DNA of 64,000 bases from Gaeumannomyces sp. JS-464. Its lineage: Eukaryota; Ascomycota; Sordariomycetes; Magnaporthales; Magnaporthaceae. Below the pieces are notes generated by a model. The model had not been told where the DNA came from. It worked only from the letters and a program-made list of their open reading frames with translations, and did not search any database. The position numbers and the translations under genes are program-made. How positions within the stretch are numbered: position 1 is the stretch's first letter; each line of letters opens with the position of its first letter. Below, piece by piece: positions 46,863 through 59,590 of the stretch. The DNA lies in the NCBI GenBank assembly GCA_002197995.1, contig NGZR01000002.1, forward strand, positions 7,502,001-7,566,000. The letters run 5' to 3'.

Positions 46863-47580
46863 TTGGCCGGCCACGAGAGCAATGGAGGCGATGGGGCCAA
46901 AGGAGCCAGGACACATGTCTTCGGAGCACGGAGCACGAGACATGCCCGGCATAGATATGGGGGAAGGACAAGGTTTCGGGCTCCTGCTGGCAAGGTGCCG
47001 TGGCACACGGCGCCCATCCATGGTTGCGCCAGACGTCTGCCATGGTTGCGCACGTGAGCGTTCCCGTCCTGCGAGCTGCTGTACAATACCCACCCAACTC
47101 AGTCGGCACGAGCGGGCACTTTTAGAGTGATTAGAATCGGTGAAATGGATAGAAGACAAAAACGGCAAAAAAAAAAAAAAAAAGAGTCATTAGAAAAACA
47201 AGGGAACTTTTTAACCTTGCGCTCCATACAGCCCCGCAGGAGAGCCGAAAGCGTGTTTGTTTTTGTTGTACAGTGGTAGATCCGTTTCGTTTTCCCGGCA
47301 CTATTGCACAGCACTGACCGACCGGAGGGGATGTAGTCTGGAGACTTGGCTGGATAGAAAACTGATCGCAAGCATGCTAGTGGCGGCGATGAGGGGGAGC
47401 AGCTCGTGATCTCTCACGACGAGTTGCCTTTTGCAAAACGCCCATCAACATGTGAATAATGGTTCTCCTCCCTTCCCCCGTTTTCCTCCGCCTCGCATAC
47501 TCCATAGCGATAGGTAGGTACCCAGGTAGGTAGTCGGTAGTACCTGGCCCGATCAGTCCCGGCCCTTTCTTTCCGCCCCT
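46863..47580. other. Intergenic region between convergent genes
   Basis: No gene. A short A-run at about 47,167-47,183 and a cluster of GTAGGTACCCAGGTAGG-type short repeats at 47,512-47,548, a motif also seen near 58,922-58,945. Confidence 0.5.
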
Positions 47581-48581
47581 TTACTCGTCAACCTCCATGC
47601 CCTCACCGGCAGCGGGGGCAGCGTCGCCGCCGCCCTCCCTCTCGTCCGAGACGCTGTCTATCCACTCCTTGACCTCCTGTCCGTCGTAGAGCCTGAAGGG
47701 CTCGACGCGCTGCTTGCCGTCGTCGCCCCTTACGAGGCCGACGATGCCGACCGAGGTGTTGTCGGTGGTGAGCTCCTTGTCCTGGACCAGGCTCTCCTTG
47801 AGGGCGCGGAGGCCGTGCTTGAGCAGGTCCTCGCGGCCGCAGTCGGCGAACTTGTCGAGGTTGCGCTCGAGGTAGGTCCGGGCCATCTGGGAGCGGGCGC
47901 CGATGGCGAAGGCGACCATCTCCTCGGTCATGCCCGAGGGCTGGAAGTCGAACAGGTGGGGGCCCCGGTCGTCGACTCCGGCCACCAGCAGGCCGACGCC
48001 GTAGGGCCTCTTGCCGTAGTGCTGCGTGTTGACCTGGGCCTTCTCGCCAATCAGGTCGACGAGCGTGCGCACGGGCATGGAGCGGCCGTACGTCAGGCGG
48101 TGGCCCAGGCACTGCTGCTTCATGAAGTTGGACAGCACGCGCGCGTCCGAGGCCAGGCCCGCGATGGCGATGCCGACGTGCTCGTCGAGCGGGAACAGCT
48201 TCTTCTGGTACGACGAGAGCTCTTCGGCATTTCGCTGTTTTGCGGGGAAACCGGGGGTAAGTCAGTCTTGTCTGGCGGGCCAGCAGATGGCGGGAGGGGG
48301 GGAGAGGGGTGGGGGACCTCACCTTGACGGCTACTAGGATCGCATGTGTCTTGCTCGCCAGGCCGACGACTACTGAGCCCTGCTTGACTGCCTCTGCTGT
48401 GTACTCGACCTGGAAGATGCGACCTTGTGGCGAGCTGTGGAGGAGAGAGAAAAGAGAGACCGGGCCTGGGTCAGTGGGAAGAGTTCGTCGGATCGAAAGT
48501 GGTAGGTGGGAAGGCCCAACATGGCGGCGGCGGCAGGGCTTACAATGTCACCGAGTCGTTGTCATAGTTGTTTCTGAACAT
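47581..48581 (-). CDS. pre5: 20S proteasome subunit alpha-6 (Pre5 / PSMA1)
   Basis: Exons 48,544-48,581, 48,323-48,434 and 47,581-48,234, all joined by GT-AG introns in phase, encode 267 residues. The N-terminus [20 protein letters not shown] is the proteasome alpha signature of the Pre5/alpha-6 type. It continues [39 protein letters not shown] and [17 protein letters not shown]. The tail is acidic (GEGMEVDE). The subunit forms part of the outer ring of the 20S core, where alpha N-termini gate the chamber. The start is fixed by the conserved N-terminus. No frame problems were seen. Confidence 0.95.
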
Positions 48582-49365
48582 GTTGGAGGCGCTGTTTCGC
48601 TGCAGCCGCGTTCAACTCCCGGGGAGAGCCTTCTCGTGGGCGTCGGATTGGGGGGCGGCGAGGGAGCAAGGTGATGGTGGAGGGCGGAGGTGCTTCTTCT
48701 GGCGGGCGGTGCGGGCTGCTGTTGTCGGCGGGCGTCGATATGGTGTCAATCAATCGCGCGGGCAGGCAGCTCCAGAGCTTCGCGGCACAGTGCCAATTTG
48801 GAACGTCTGGGGACTGGGGCGTGTTGGTGGTCTAAGCTCCTGCGGGACGAAGAGCTCAGCTCGCCGCTCATGCCAGGGGTTGGTTTTGCTGGGCAAAATT
48901 TTCGTCCTGAGGCAGCAACCCCCAGACAGGCGCGCGACAATGAAGTCAGCCAACGCAGCCAGCAGGGGGTGCTCCACAGCCGTCGGGGCGGGTTGCACGC
49001 TGACGACGTCGACCACAGCCCAGTCTGGTCCGCTCGATCCCCTCCACCCTGTCGCAGAGCCTCCGACACGTCGCCAGCCAGATTTGGTTCCGCGTCGTCG
49101 CAACGCACACGAGCACAGATACCATCCCAGACCAGACCAGCTGCAGCACACGATTGTAACCCGGGACACACCAACCGTGCCTCAGAACCAGTCCCGGCCG
49201 ATTGACGACGTTGATTACACGGAAACAAACAAGGCGCACGCCTGCCTCTCTCACACTCTCTCCAGCCAGCCCCCGGCTCGGCAACCACACCCCGACGACC
49301 AACCAAACGAAACGAACCACCCCCGGGCGACCGACCCCCTCGGCCGCTCTCCTCACCCCGCCAAG
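48582..49365. promoter_or_regulatory. Shared promoter region of pre5 and vps55
   Basis: 784 bp between two divergent starts. The vps55 side (about 49,170-49,360) is a C/A-rich leader, common upstream of ascomycete genes. I could not identify a proteasome-type control element by eye. Confidence 0.5.
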
Positions 49366-49849
49366 ATGCCGGCTGCCGGGCTCAAGACCATAATAGCGCT
49401 CTCGTTCGTGCTCGCCGTCGGGTTCCTGCTCGTCATCCTCTCGTGCGCCCTCTGGAAGGTCTACTACCCGCTGCTGGTCGTGGCCACCTACGTCCTGGCC
49501 CCCGTGCCCAACTGGATATGCGGCCACTGCGCCAACCCGGACGACTTTGTCGAGAGCTCGGGCGCCGCCGTCCTTGACCTCGGCAGGTTCTGCACCGGCT
49601 TCCTGGTCGTCATGGGCATCGGTACGTTGTTCTTTTTTTATGTAGTGCATGCGCGCGGTTCTTGGGGGGCGGAGATGGTTTTGTTGCTGACGCCGGAATC
49701 TTGTTGCCTCTACAGCCCTCCCCGTCGTCCTCGCGGATTCGGGCATGATCAGCGCAGGCGCCCTCGTCATGTCCGTCGTTGGTGGCCTCCTTATTTACGG
49801 CACCGTCATCAGCTTCGGCATGTTCTTCACCGAGGAGCAGGAGTTCTAA
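49366..49849 (+). CDS. vps55: Vacuolar protein sorting protein Vps55
   Basis: Exons 49,366-49,621 and 49,716-49,849 (GTACGT...CAG intron) encode about 129 residues with four hydrophobic segments: TIIALSFVLAVGFLLVILS, YPLLVVATYVLAPVPNWI, FCTGFLVVMGIALPVVLA and ALVMSVVGGLLIYGTVISFG. It ends MFFTEEQEF. These are the conserved blocks of Vps55, related to the leptin-receptor overlapping transcript protein. Vps55 acts with Vps68 in traffic from late endosome to vacuole. The length is normal for the family and the phases agree. Confidence 0.93.
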
Positions 49850-50375
49850 GAGGTCTCGACGGCCCACCCAGGTGCCTGCCCTCGGCAGGATCTTGGTTAA
49901 GGAACAACCGACCGAGTCTGGTCGCTCCTACGAACGGCGGCCAAGGCAACAAGAGCAAGCGTCTCACTGATACGTGGACCCGAAACTTGCATCATAACAA
50001 CCACTGATCCGCATATTACTCCGTAGAAGGACAAGCGGGGAGCGGACGCTTCATCATGTTTCCAATAGTCTGTATATCATCATCACTATCCACTACGGAG
50101 CCTTTCTTTTCTTTCATCTTGGCTTTTTTTCTGGCTCTGTTAACGTCGGCACGGTTACAGGGCATCGGGGAGGGTATGGGCAGTTAAGCTTGTCTATTAT
50201 ACGATCTCATTGATTTCCTTAATGACCTCTTTTCCCAATATGCTCCAGTTGAATGCCGGTGAGCAACACTCTAAATAAGACAACGCTGGTTGTTGAATCC
50301 GCCCAGTTACCCACCGAACGCCCTGATAGTATGGAAAAGTCGATGATGTATCCCGCACCTCGCAACCTCATGGGC
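49850..50375. other. Intergenic region between convergent genes
   Basis: No gene seen. It holds the 3' flanks of vps55 (+) and of the p-aminobenzoate synthase gene (-). Confidence 0.5.
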
Positions 50376-53139
50376 TCATTCTTGGCACGCAAAGATCCCA
50401 AGTGGCCCTGCGAGCTTGACAAACATCTCCTCGCGCTCGCCCTGGGGCGTGCTCAGGATGGTGACGGCACCGCCCGCTCCGATCCTCCACACCTCTTCGC
50501 CGTCCTCGGTGTCGGGCTCGTCGTCCCAGCGGAACATGCTCCGGATGGTGACGCTCCAGCCCCCCTGCCCGAGACGCACATGTAGCCGACCACGCCCGAG
50601 TACAGGCTCCTCTCGACGTGGCCCTCGATCTCCTGCAGGATCTCGCAGCTGCGCTTCTTGGGCGCGCCCGTCATGCTGCCCGGCGGGAGGCTGGCGGCGA
50701 GTACGTCGAGGCCCGTGTATCTCTCCCTGCCCTGTTCCACGTTCCCCCGCTCCGGCGACGGCAGCTGGCCCTCGACGACGGTCGTCATCTGGAAGACGCT
50801 CCTGTACTCCTCGACGCGCATCAGGTCGCGGGCCGCCACGTTGCCGGCGCCGCAGATGCCGTGCAGGTCGTGGCGGACCAGGTCGACGATCATGAGGTTC
50901 TCGGCCTCCTCCTTGGGCACGTGCAGGATGCGCTCGGCCTCGGCGAGCGTGGGCACCGCCGCCGACTTGCGCACCGTGCCCTTCATCGGCCGCATCGAGC
51001 ACAGGCCCCGCTCGTCGTACTGCAGGAACCGCTCCGGCGAGCTGCTTACCAGCGTCGCGCCCCCGAGCCGCACGTACGACGCGAAGGGCGCCGGCTGGCG
51101 GCTGCGCAGGGCGCGGAAGAGCTGCCACGATGATGGCGAGGCGGGGAGGGCGGGGATGCGAGCGAGCTGCGGCGGCGCTTCTGCGCGCGCACCGCGGCTC
51201 CATTGTCGCTGGCGGCTGTGGCTGTTGTTGTGTCTGGCCAGAAGCAGGAGGAGGCGGCGGAGGAGGCGGATCCGCCCGAGACGCGCCGCCGCACGACTGT
51301 CTGGTCCGTGAGGCAGAGCTCGTACGACTCGCCCGCGGCGATGTACTCCTGGCACGTCTCGACCTTGGCTTCGTACCCGTCGGCCTCGGGCTTGGCGACG
51401 GACGAGACGCCGAAGAGCACCCGCGAGGCCGGGTCTGGCTTGGACCCGCGGCGCGTGCGCGGCGGCGGCGGCTGCTGGCCCTCCTCGGCGGTGCCGTCGC
51501 CGCCTGAGGGGCGGCGCCAGCGCGGGGAAGCGCGCAGTGTCCTGATGACCGAGTCGATCCAAGCCTGGCCTTTGGTGGCCGGGTCATGCAGGTGTTGGAC
51601 ATGCAAGACGCGCTTGGCGTGATCGACGACGATGGACCTCGTGACCCAGGTGAGACAGATGTCGGGCCGGCGGTGGCCCCTGTCGGTCGGGAAAGCGACG
51701 TTGATGTCACTCAAGCCTTGCTCATACGTCACGAAGCCCATAAAGCCGCCCATAAAGGGCACATCGCCAGCCGGTGAGAGGGATCTGACCTCGCCGCTGT
51801 CTTCCCTGTCGTGCGGGAGTCTCCGCGCCTCGTGGAAGTCGGCCAGGAAGTGCCAGATGCTTGGGTGCTGGCCGAGCGGGGCCTCCTCGCGCGACCTTGC
51901 CGCCGAAGACGGCACGCTGCCCGCAGGCGGCAGGACGGCGGTCAGGTGGCGGTCGCCGACGTGGTACTCGAGCCGCAGCGCCTCCGGGACGTCGAGGGCG
52001 ACGATGCTGTACCGGCCGCGGATGTCGGGCGCGCCGCCGCCGGCGCTAGAGGCGTTGGCCGAGTCGAGCACGACCTGCTCGCCGCCCGTCGCCTGGCCAA
52101 GGCTCTCGATGACGTCGACGATGCCGACGCCCGCGGGCAGCGGGATGCTGTCGGTCGAGTGCCGGAAGCCGAGGGCGTGTGAGCGCCAGGAGGGCTGTTT
52201 TTGCTGCTGCTGCTGCTCCTTTACGGCGAAAGGGACCTGCGAAAGCAGACTCGCCCTCCTGGACTGCCCGGCCAGGATGTCGCTCCCCCGGTCCACGACG
52301 CGGCCGCGCGCCTCGTTCCAGCGGAGAGCCTCGCGGAACCAGTTGGCGACGACCTTTGCGCCCTCGAGCTCGGTGCAGACCGACTCCGGGTGGTACTGCA
52401 GGCCCCAGAACGGCCGCGTCCGGTGCCGCGCCGCCATCAGCACCCTCTCGGGGACGCGTCTGCCACCGCCGCCGCTGCTGCTTTGCCATCATCGTCCCTC
52501 GGCTCCTCGACCCAGGCCAGCGCACCAGATCCCGCCGTCCCCCGGCACAGTCTCCCACTTCCCTCCCCGCGCCGCCACGCCGCCTCCGGGACCGCGTCCT
52601 GGCCGACATCGCCGCACAGGCTGTGGTACAGCGTGGCGCGGAACCCGCCCACGCCGGCAAAAATGTCGCCACTACCACCACCATCGCCATGCCGCAGCAG
52701 GCCGCGGTGCTCGATGGGCCGCACCATGCCGTGCAGCGCCCTCCTCAGCCTGCGCACGCCCTTCCTGCCGCCGCCGCCGACCGTCTCGGCCACCAGCGAC
52801 TGGAAGCCGAGGCACACGCCCAGCGTGGGCAGCAGGTCCGCGTCGGGCAGCGCCCACACGCGCCGCATCAGCCCGACGTCGGCGTCGACGGCTGGCGAGC
52901 CGGGGCCCGGCCCGCAGACGACGGCGATCGTAGTGGGCGAGCTCGCGCGCAAAGGCTGCTGCTGCTGCCGAAGACGACGCCGATGACGACGCGAGCGCGC
53001 TGTCGATGGGCAGGACGTAGACGTCGACGTCGAGCAGCGTGGCCAGCATGGACGTGATGTTGTTGGAGAAGGAGTCGTAGGCATCCAGGAAGAGGATCCG
53101 GCGCCGCGGCGGCCGCGGAGGGGCGACGGCTGCGGCCAT
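50376..53139 (-). CDS. pabaA: p-Aminobenzoate (aminodeoxychorismate) synthase, bifunctional
   Basis: Makes aminodeoxychorismate from chorismate and glutamine in folate synthesis. Start at 53,139 has a strong context (CACCATGGCC). The amidotransferase part shows ILFLDAYDSFSNNI, CGPGPGSP, the nucleophile loop GVCLGFQSL (about 52,800) and the catalytic His in LQYHPES (about 52,390). The chorismate-binding part shows MGGFMGFVTYEQ, AAGESYELCLTDQT, SSPERFLQYD, MRPMKGTVRKS, MIVDLVRHDLHGIC and GSMTGAPKKRSCEI. All motifs are in order on the minus strand but in different frames, with breaks near 52,945, 52,453 (GTCCCCGAG), 51,150 (CATCCCCGCC) and 50,565 (six-G run). Three are repaired by adding one C or G; the first needs one fewer or two more bases. 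Confidence 0.88.
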
Positions 53140-54026
53140 GGTGCGCGAGTGGTGGGCGGGGCGGGGTGGGAAGTAGCTTAGGTAGAGATGGCGTAACTGT
53201 GCGTTTTTGATGCTTTCAGGGGTTGGGGATGGAAGGGGGGTGGCAGCCCAGCCCACACGCCCCTATTTGATTTGATGGGTGCTCGCTTGCCCGATATGTC
53301 GAATTGCGCCTTGTTGGTTTCTGGCGGTTTGCGCGCGGGCTGGATTTGGAGGGATCTCAATTGCTCCGAGCAGCAGCTTAGACGCTGGCTACGGTCAAAA
53401 AGACTTTTTTTATGTTCAGGGCAGAAGAAAGGAACTCGGACCGTTTCAACGTCAAGTTTTATGTCATGATAGCCGAACAAAATGCCAGCAAAGCGGGATT
53501 TCGGACCAGCCAGCCTCCAGCACGATGCTGAATCAAACAGAGAGAAAAAAAATATGGGAATCTTTGCTCTCTAGCGGCCCGCCAACTGAATGTAGTGTAA
53601 AAAATTTCCTCCCACAAAACCGCCAGACCAGCGGGTTTTCCCGGCTTAACGTTCGCATTAGTGTTTGGGCTTTCCGTCGTGAGTACGCCCGCCATCCGGG
53701 TTGCCACCCATCTCTGTTCGAGGGATTGCTGCCACTAGCGTCGAACACTCTGCAGGGATGTGTCATCAGCCCTCACCCTCCTTTTTGGCATTGATGGAAC
53801 ATCCCAGCGCTTCAGACGACGCCAGTAATGCGGTCACTTTCCCACGACCAAAAAAAGAAAACTCAAAAAATATTCATGTAGGTTTTTCTCTTTTATGGCA
53901 TATCCAACGTCAATCGCCTGACGGCAGACAGGCAAGTAAGTCATCAACACATGGCGCGTCACTCGGGACGTGATAAGGGAGGGGTAGCCTATGTACAAAA
54001 AGGGAAAAAAACCCCATCCTGGCTAC
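53140..54026. other. Intergenic region
   Basis: About 0.9 kb between the p-aminobenzoate synthase start and the end of trs120. A 171-codon plus-strand ORF (53,279-53,794) has no recognisable feature and I do not call it. Confidence 0.5.
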
Positions 54027-57000
54027 TCACTCCCTCTCCCTAACAACGACGTAGCACGGCCGCCTCGTGTGCCAGATCCGCCTCTCCCTGGCCCCGAGCA
54101 CTGTGTCCATGAGCGTCTGCGTGTCCGACCTGGGCCGCGGACCAGCGCCGGGCCCGACCGGCATTCCTCCTGCTCCTTCTTCCACCGCCTCCTTCTCCAC
54201 CTTCTTCTTCTTCCCCTCCTCCTCCGCCGGCCGCCACAGCCTCGTCTCCTCGACCGAGGCCGTGATCTCGAACTCGCCCCTGCATAGCGCCGTGACGCCG
54301 ATGGCCACCTCGGCGCTGCCGCCCCCCGGGAGCAGCGCCAGCCGGGCGCCTGCAGCGGCCGTTCCACGCCAGCTTGCGCGTAAAGTCGAGCGCCACATTG
54401 AGCGGCCGGTGGCAGAGCGCCGGCATCAGCCGGATCGTCGGGTAGATGGGCTTGGTCGTCCGGTTCGTCACCCGCGCCCGCAGCTGCGCGAGCTCGTCCA
54501 CGAACACATCGTTTCTCCTGCTGTTGCCGCTGTTGTTGCCGTCGGTGTCGGCGTCGGCATCGACTTCGTTATTGCTGTTCCGACGGCCTTGCTGCGTCAC
54601 CCATAGCTCGATGCCGACCTCGTCCACCTTGACCGCCTCGATCATGCGCGGCGTCAGCCTCAGGTTGCGCAGCTCGACGTCGCCGGACCGGGCGCTTGCG
54701 GCGCTGATGCTGCTGCCCCCGCCGCTACCGTCTCCGCCGTACGACGATGCGGGCCCCGTCCTCCACTTGGCCCCGAGCCGCTCCAATATGCGCTCGCGGT
54801 ACCAGAACGCCTCCCTCGACGCCCTCTCGGCCTCGGGTGAGATGGTGGTGCTGACGACGAACTGCCGCTGCCGCGCCGGGTTCAGCGCGGGTATTGTCTC
54901 GTGCGGGTTGTCGATGTAGAGCCGCTTGAAGGGGACCACCACCCGCCACGTGTTGCCGGGGAGTATGGTGTCGCCCAGCTTGACCCCGTCCGCGGTCGTC
55001 AGCTCGACGTGCATGTAGCTGGGCCACGAGTTGCGCAGGTCCAGCAGGAGCAGACAGTGTTCCTCGTCGGCTGGCAGAGACGGCCGCGTTACCGTTTCAT
55101 TGTCCGTGTCAGACCCGTCGTGATCGTCGCTGCCATCGTCGCCATCGTCGTCCTTCTTGCCGCAACTCCTTAGCAGCCTCCGCGGGATACCGTCGTGAAG
55201 CGGGAGTATATCAACCCTAGTCAGCTCCACGCTAGCATTGACGGTGATGGTGAGCTGTAGCGTCGCCTGCCGCGTGTAGAACTTCTGCGGCAGCTCCTCG
55301 GGCGGCACTCCCAGATGTGCGTAGTCCACCTGGATCACCCCGCTCGTGAGCCCGGGTTTGCCCAGTATCTCAAACTCAAACGTGGCGTCATTGCCGGGGC
55401 CGATGTACCGCCGGGCGCTGCTGCCGGCCTGCCCTCCCCTCTTGCGGAGCCGCAGCGCCTGCTTCTTGGCCAGTATCAGCTCGTATTCGTACAGCTCCGC
55501 CGGCGTCGCGTCCCTCTTGCCCAGCGCCTGCTGCAGCGGCTCCTGCGTCGAGTCCTGGAACGAGAACAGGAGGAAGTCGGCTGCCGTCGTCTTGGACAGG
55601 TTCTGCAGCGTCACCGTGAACACCTGCCTCTCGCCCTCGAGAATCATGACCGAGGACTGGGGCAGCGACGTAGACTTGACGACAACGATAGGCTGCTCAT
55701 CAATCACGTTGAGCGACACGCGCTCGACCTTGGGCGCTATCGAAGCCGGCGTGGGCTGGCGCACGCGGCTCTCGAGCGCTGCCAGCCCGATCGCCTTCGG
55801 TTTGGGCTCGTCTTCTGGCTGCCACGCCTGGAGGAAGATGGGGAACCGCCGCTCCCGGCAGCCCCTGACCTTGATTATTGCTCCCGTGACGTGCAGCGGT
55901 CCGGACGCCTTGGGCGTGCCAGACAGCCGGAGGATCTGCGTGCGGTAGGGCCCGAGGAAAGCGCTCACCACCGAGGACTCGAACTCGGCGCCTTCCGTGT
56001 CCAGCTGGACGCGCTCGAGCTCTATCTCGAGGTCATACGGGTTCTGGAGCGTCAGCTTGAACATGACAGACTCTCCCGCCACAAGGGCCTGGTCCGCCCC
56101 GGCCTTGTCGGGCGCCTTGAGGAACGGGTTGTGTATCAGCGGGTCGAGGTCCTGCGAGCTCCTCGCCGTCGACGCCCCGGCTAGCTCGCTTTTATTGTGC
56201 TCGGCCGGTGCCCGCGCCGGAGCCAGAGGCTCCAGCTTGACGCCCCTGAGTAGGAACTCGTCCCAGAACTCGGCGACGAGCTCGCCATTCCCAGCCGCTC
56301 CGCAAGGCTTGAGGTCTTCAGGATGTTAGTCATGAGGCGGACCTGCTCCTCGCGCGATATTATCGGGGCCGCGTCCTCCTTCCGAGGCCCGGGCGCGAGA
56401 CCGCTGCCGGCCGTCCTTAGGAGGTCGCTAGAGTACCTCAGCACGCCGTTGAAGTCCGGGAGAGCCTCGGAGAAGTTTATACACGCCCGCAGAATGTTGA
56501 GCTTCATGGTGGAAATGCCATAGAACCTAGCACTGGCCTGCTTCTGTATCCTCGCCACGACCGCCGCATCCGAGTCGTCGTGTGACGGCTCAGTCCCCGG
56601 CGAGATCATGGCAGCCATGTCAAACCCGACCACCCCGTACGTCCTGAGCAGGAGTCCGAGGAAGGCATCCATTCCCTGCTCTATATCCCCCTCCCCGAGC
56701 TCCAAGGCCGCAGCCCCGGTCGTCTGGCCGTTGGCGCCATTCAGGGCCGCGAGCCCCGCGGCGGGGTGGATGCCGACCTCTGCGGCACCGCGGGTCCGCG
56801 CCTCTACGAGGCCGCCTATAAGCACGGAGACGAGCTCGCGTATCACCATTGCCTTCTTCCGCTGGTACCCCAGGACTCCCAGCACGGACGCGATGCCGGT
56901 GAGGATCACGACGCGGTCGACCGTGCTGAGGAGCTCAGTCTGCGAGCCCGGGAAAGCCTTGAAAAGTAGGGTTGCTATCTGGGTCCGCGGCGGGGTGACG

Positions 57001-58654
57001 GTCAGGCGGGGCGACGAGGTCAGCGCCTTGTCTGGCGCCTTGCCCGTCACGAGCAGCTCAATCGTCTTGGTCGTGAGTCTCCCCTCACAGATGTGGAGCG
57101 CCGAGGTGATCTTGCAGAACCTGATGATAGCCTCTGCGAGCGGGAGTGGCGGGAGGTGCTCGGCGGATATGCGCGAGTACAGTGCGACGATGCGCTCCAC
57201 AAGGTCCGGCAGGATAGACTGCAGGTTGCGCAAGCACTTGGGCTGGTTCGGGTCCGCGTTCTTCTCGGCCTCGATGGCTGCCATGGCCGCGGCAGCCGCA
57301 GCGTGGGCGGATGGCTTCTCGCCAGGGGGTGGCAGACAGACAGTCGGCACCTGGAACTGGACGCCGGCCCAGCCGAGCAGAATCAGGCATATGACTATCA
57401 TCTCGAGAGCCTTGCCGTGCCAGATGTGGTCGTTAATCGATCGGGCGACGGTGGCGCCCTCGATGAGCTCCTTGAGCGCGTCGGGCCAGCGGCCGGCCTG
57501 CAGGTAGAGCGAGCCCGTCACGATCGTGACCCTGCCCTTGCCCTTATTCCTCCACCGCTCGTTGAAGCCGCCCGAGCCAAATCCCTGCACCGAGACCCTG
57601 TCCTGGCTGACGCTCCTGGAGTTGTCGCTGGCTCCGCCGCCGAGGCGCGGAGGGTAAACGTGCTGCTCAGGCGTAGGCGGATCTGAACCGTACTCGGACT
57701 CGGCGGTGGTCGGGAGTCCGCTACCCACTGGTGTCGATGGACGCGCGGGGGTGGAGCTGTTGGAGCCGAATGCGCTGCTCGAACCCTTGGGCAGCACCGG
57801 CATGGACATGCGGTTCGAGGCCGAGGCAGAACTCGACCGGGCGCCGGGCGCAGATATTTGCGAGTTGCGCCTCGTCGCATCGTCGCCGTTCCAGGGCGCG
57901 CCGTTGTGCTGGCGCATGGTGGAAGTCTGGCCGGGAGAGTCCACGTAGGGCAGGGCCTCGAACGACTTGGCCAGCGCGGTCATCTCGGCCAGGAGCACCG
58001 AGGAGATGTCGCACATGACCGTTCTCATGGTCGTCCTCTTGCACTCCTGGATCGGGGGCACGGTGATGATGCCCTCGGGTATTGGGATCGACTCGTCTTG
58101 GTGCTCGACATAGTCGAAAACCACAAGGCGATGAACAAGGACCTTGGGAAATTGGTCGCGCAGCTCCTCGAGCTCCTGGTACAGGGACCTGATATTCCTC
58201 TCGGCCGTGGTTCTACCGCCCCCGGACTGCCTCTTGGAAAGGGCCGAGCTGTCGATCTCGGACCCGTCGGCGATGGCTATGATGGCCATGGGCTCCCGGT
58301 ACAGGTCGAAGGGGTAGAGGGCGAGGTGCGCCGCGTGGGGGAAATGGGTCGCGAGCTCGTAGAAGATTGCGCCGTCGGGGAAAGCCAGCGGCGAGAACAT
58401 GTCTGAGGAGGGGGGCGAGGACCAGGGCACGTCAGCAAGGGCGCGGTGGGGGACACATGTAAGGGGCGGAGCCGGACGGCCGACTCACTTCTGTTCGGCC
58501 GGTTGTCCGGGCTGATGTCCCTGAGGTGGACGACATGCTCGGCGGCCAGCCTCTCGAGGAAGGAGAGGAAGCGCTGGCGTCTGATCTGGCCGACGGGCAG
58601 CACTAGCGCCTTTACCCTCGCCGGCGCGATGGGCAAGAGAGGATCGGCGCTCAT
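54027..58654 (-). CDS. trs120: TRAPP-II subunit Trs120 (TRAPPC9, HypA)
   Basis: Exon 1 (58,489-58,654) encodes MSADPLLPIAPARVKALVLP...VVHLRDISPDNRPN, then a GTGAGT...CAG intron (58,403-58,488), then one long exon. Conserved Trs120 blocks include MFSPLAFPDGAIFYELATHF, ERNIRSLYQELEELRDQFP and TGSLYLQAGRWPDALKELIE. The C-terminal half is beta-rich, Ig-like sequence (VMFKLTLQNPYDLEIELERV) ending MDTVLGARERRIWHTRRPC. Total about 1,500 residues. TRAPP-II activates Rab GTPases of the Golgi/trans-Golgi; in Aspergillus the orthologue is hypA. The frame breaks near 56,290 (one extra G gives RLGNGELVAEFW) and near 54,365 (one fewer or two more bases). The middle contains Ser/Pro-rich linkers and a Gly/Ser loop. 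Confidence 0.92.
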
Positions 58655-59590
58655 CCTCGGGACAGCCTCATGCCTCCCTGTCGTCGCGCTCTACCTGGTC
58701 CGCTGCAGCTCTCTGTGCTCGGTCGAGGAGGGTCGCATGTCCAGGGCGCGCGCGTGAGGACCGCTGGTGGGTTGGGGGTTGCGAGCCAGGCCAGGCCAAA
58801 GGCAGACGCGACGTAGTGTTCGTAGTTGTACGCACTCTGACGGGGCGGTTGTCGGAGGCTTCGCGAGTTTTTGTTGTTGTCGTCGATACGTCGACTCTGC
58901 CGGGGACAATCTCTGGTGCCTGTACCTGGGAGGTACCTAGGTACATGCCTCGACAAGTGTTGCTGACCGGGATCCTCGATATGCGGGCGGGATCATCCAT
59001 TTGTCGCCGCGGTCGGTGTGTCTGGGGCTCATCTTATCGGCACGTGGCCCGAGCGTTTTGGTCTGCAAGGCCCTGCAACGGGCCGTCCGAAAGCCGCCAG
59101 TTCAAACGCTCCAGGGGCCGAATGCAGTAAAACATGGGTATCACAATGCTGGCTGGACACCTGCGGGTCCTGCGATGCGGGCGACAGCGCCAAAACGACA
59201 GAGACCGATTCATCATCGCGGCACCGCACAGCTACTCGCACCAATATTCAACATGGCATGCCGATGAGAGGTGACAAAAATACAACAAGCATTGGTGCTA
59301 ACGTTCCTTCTGCTCGTAATGTTGATTCTATTTTTGTTTTCTCCTTTTTCGTTGCAGTATTCAAACATCAAGTTCCCAACTCCCTGCTTCCTCATGTTCC
59401 CCTCCCCTTAATGTCGCCATTGTCGATTCTAGAACGGACCATCCGGAGATGCGTTGGGAAAATAGTGACAATACCTGGTATCTACTACTCAAAAAATTAC
59501 TTCAGAATGACGCCTCCGCTATCCAATAGACACTCTTTCAAACCTTATTTTTAATCTAGCTGGCAAAGACTCCGACAGCAAACCCCAACC
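58655..59590. other. Intergenic / trs120 promoter region
   Basis: No gene. A CCTGGGAGGTACCTAGGTAC palindrome-rich stretch is at 58,924-58,943. The ORFs at 59,001-59,554 are probably chance. Confidence 0.5.

Noticed and set aside
48740..49365. 479-codon ORF running into vps55 from upstream (48,568-50,007)
   Set aside because: The upstream part overlaps the pre5 start and the leader. The conserved Vps55 N-terminus begins at 49,366, and the ORF reads through the real intron donor.
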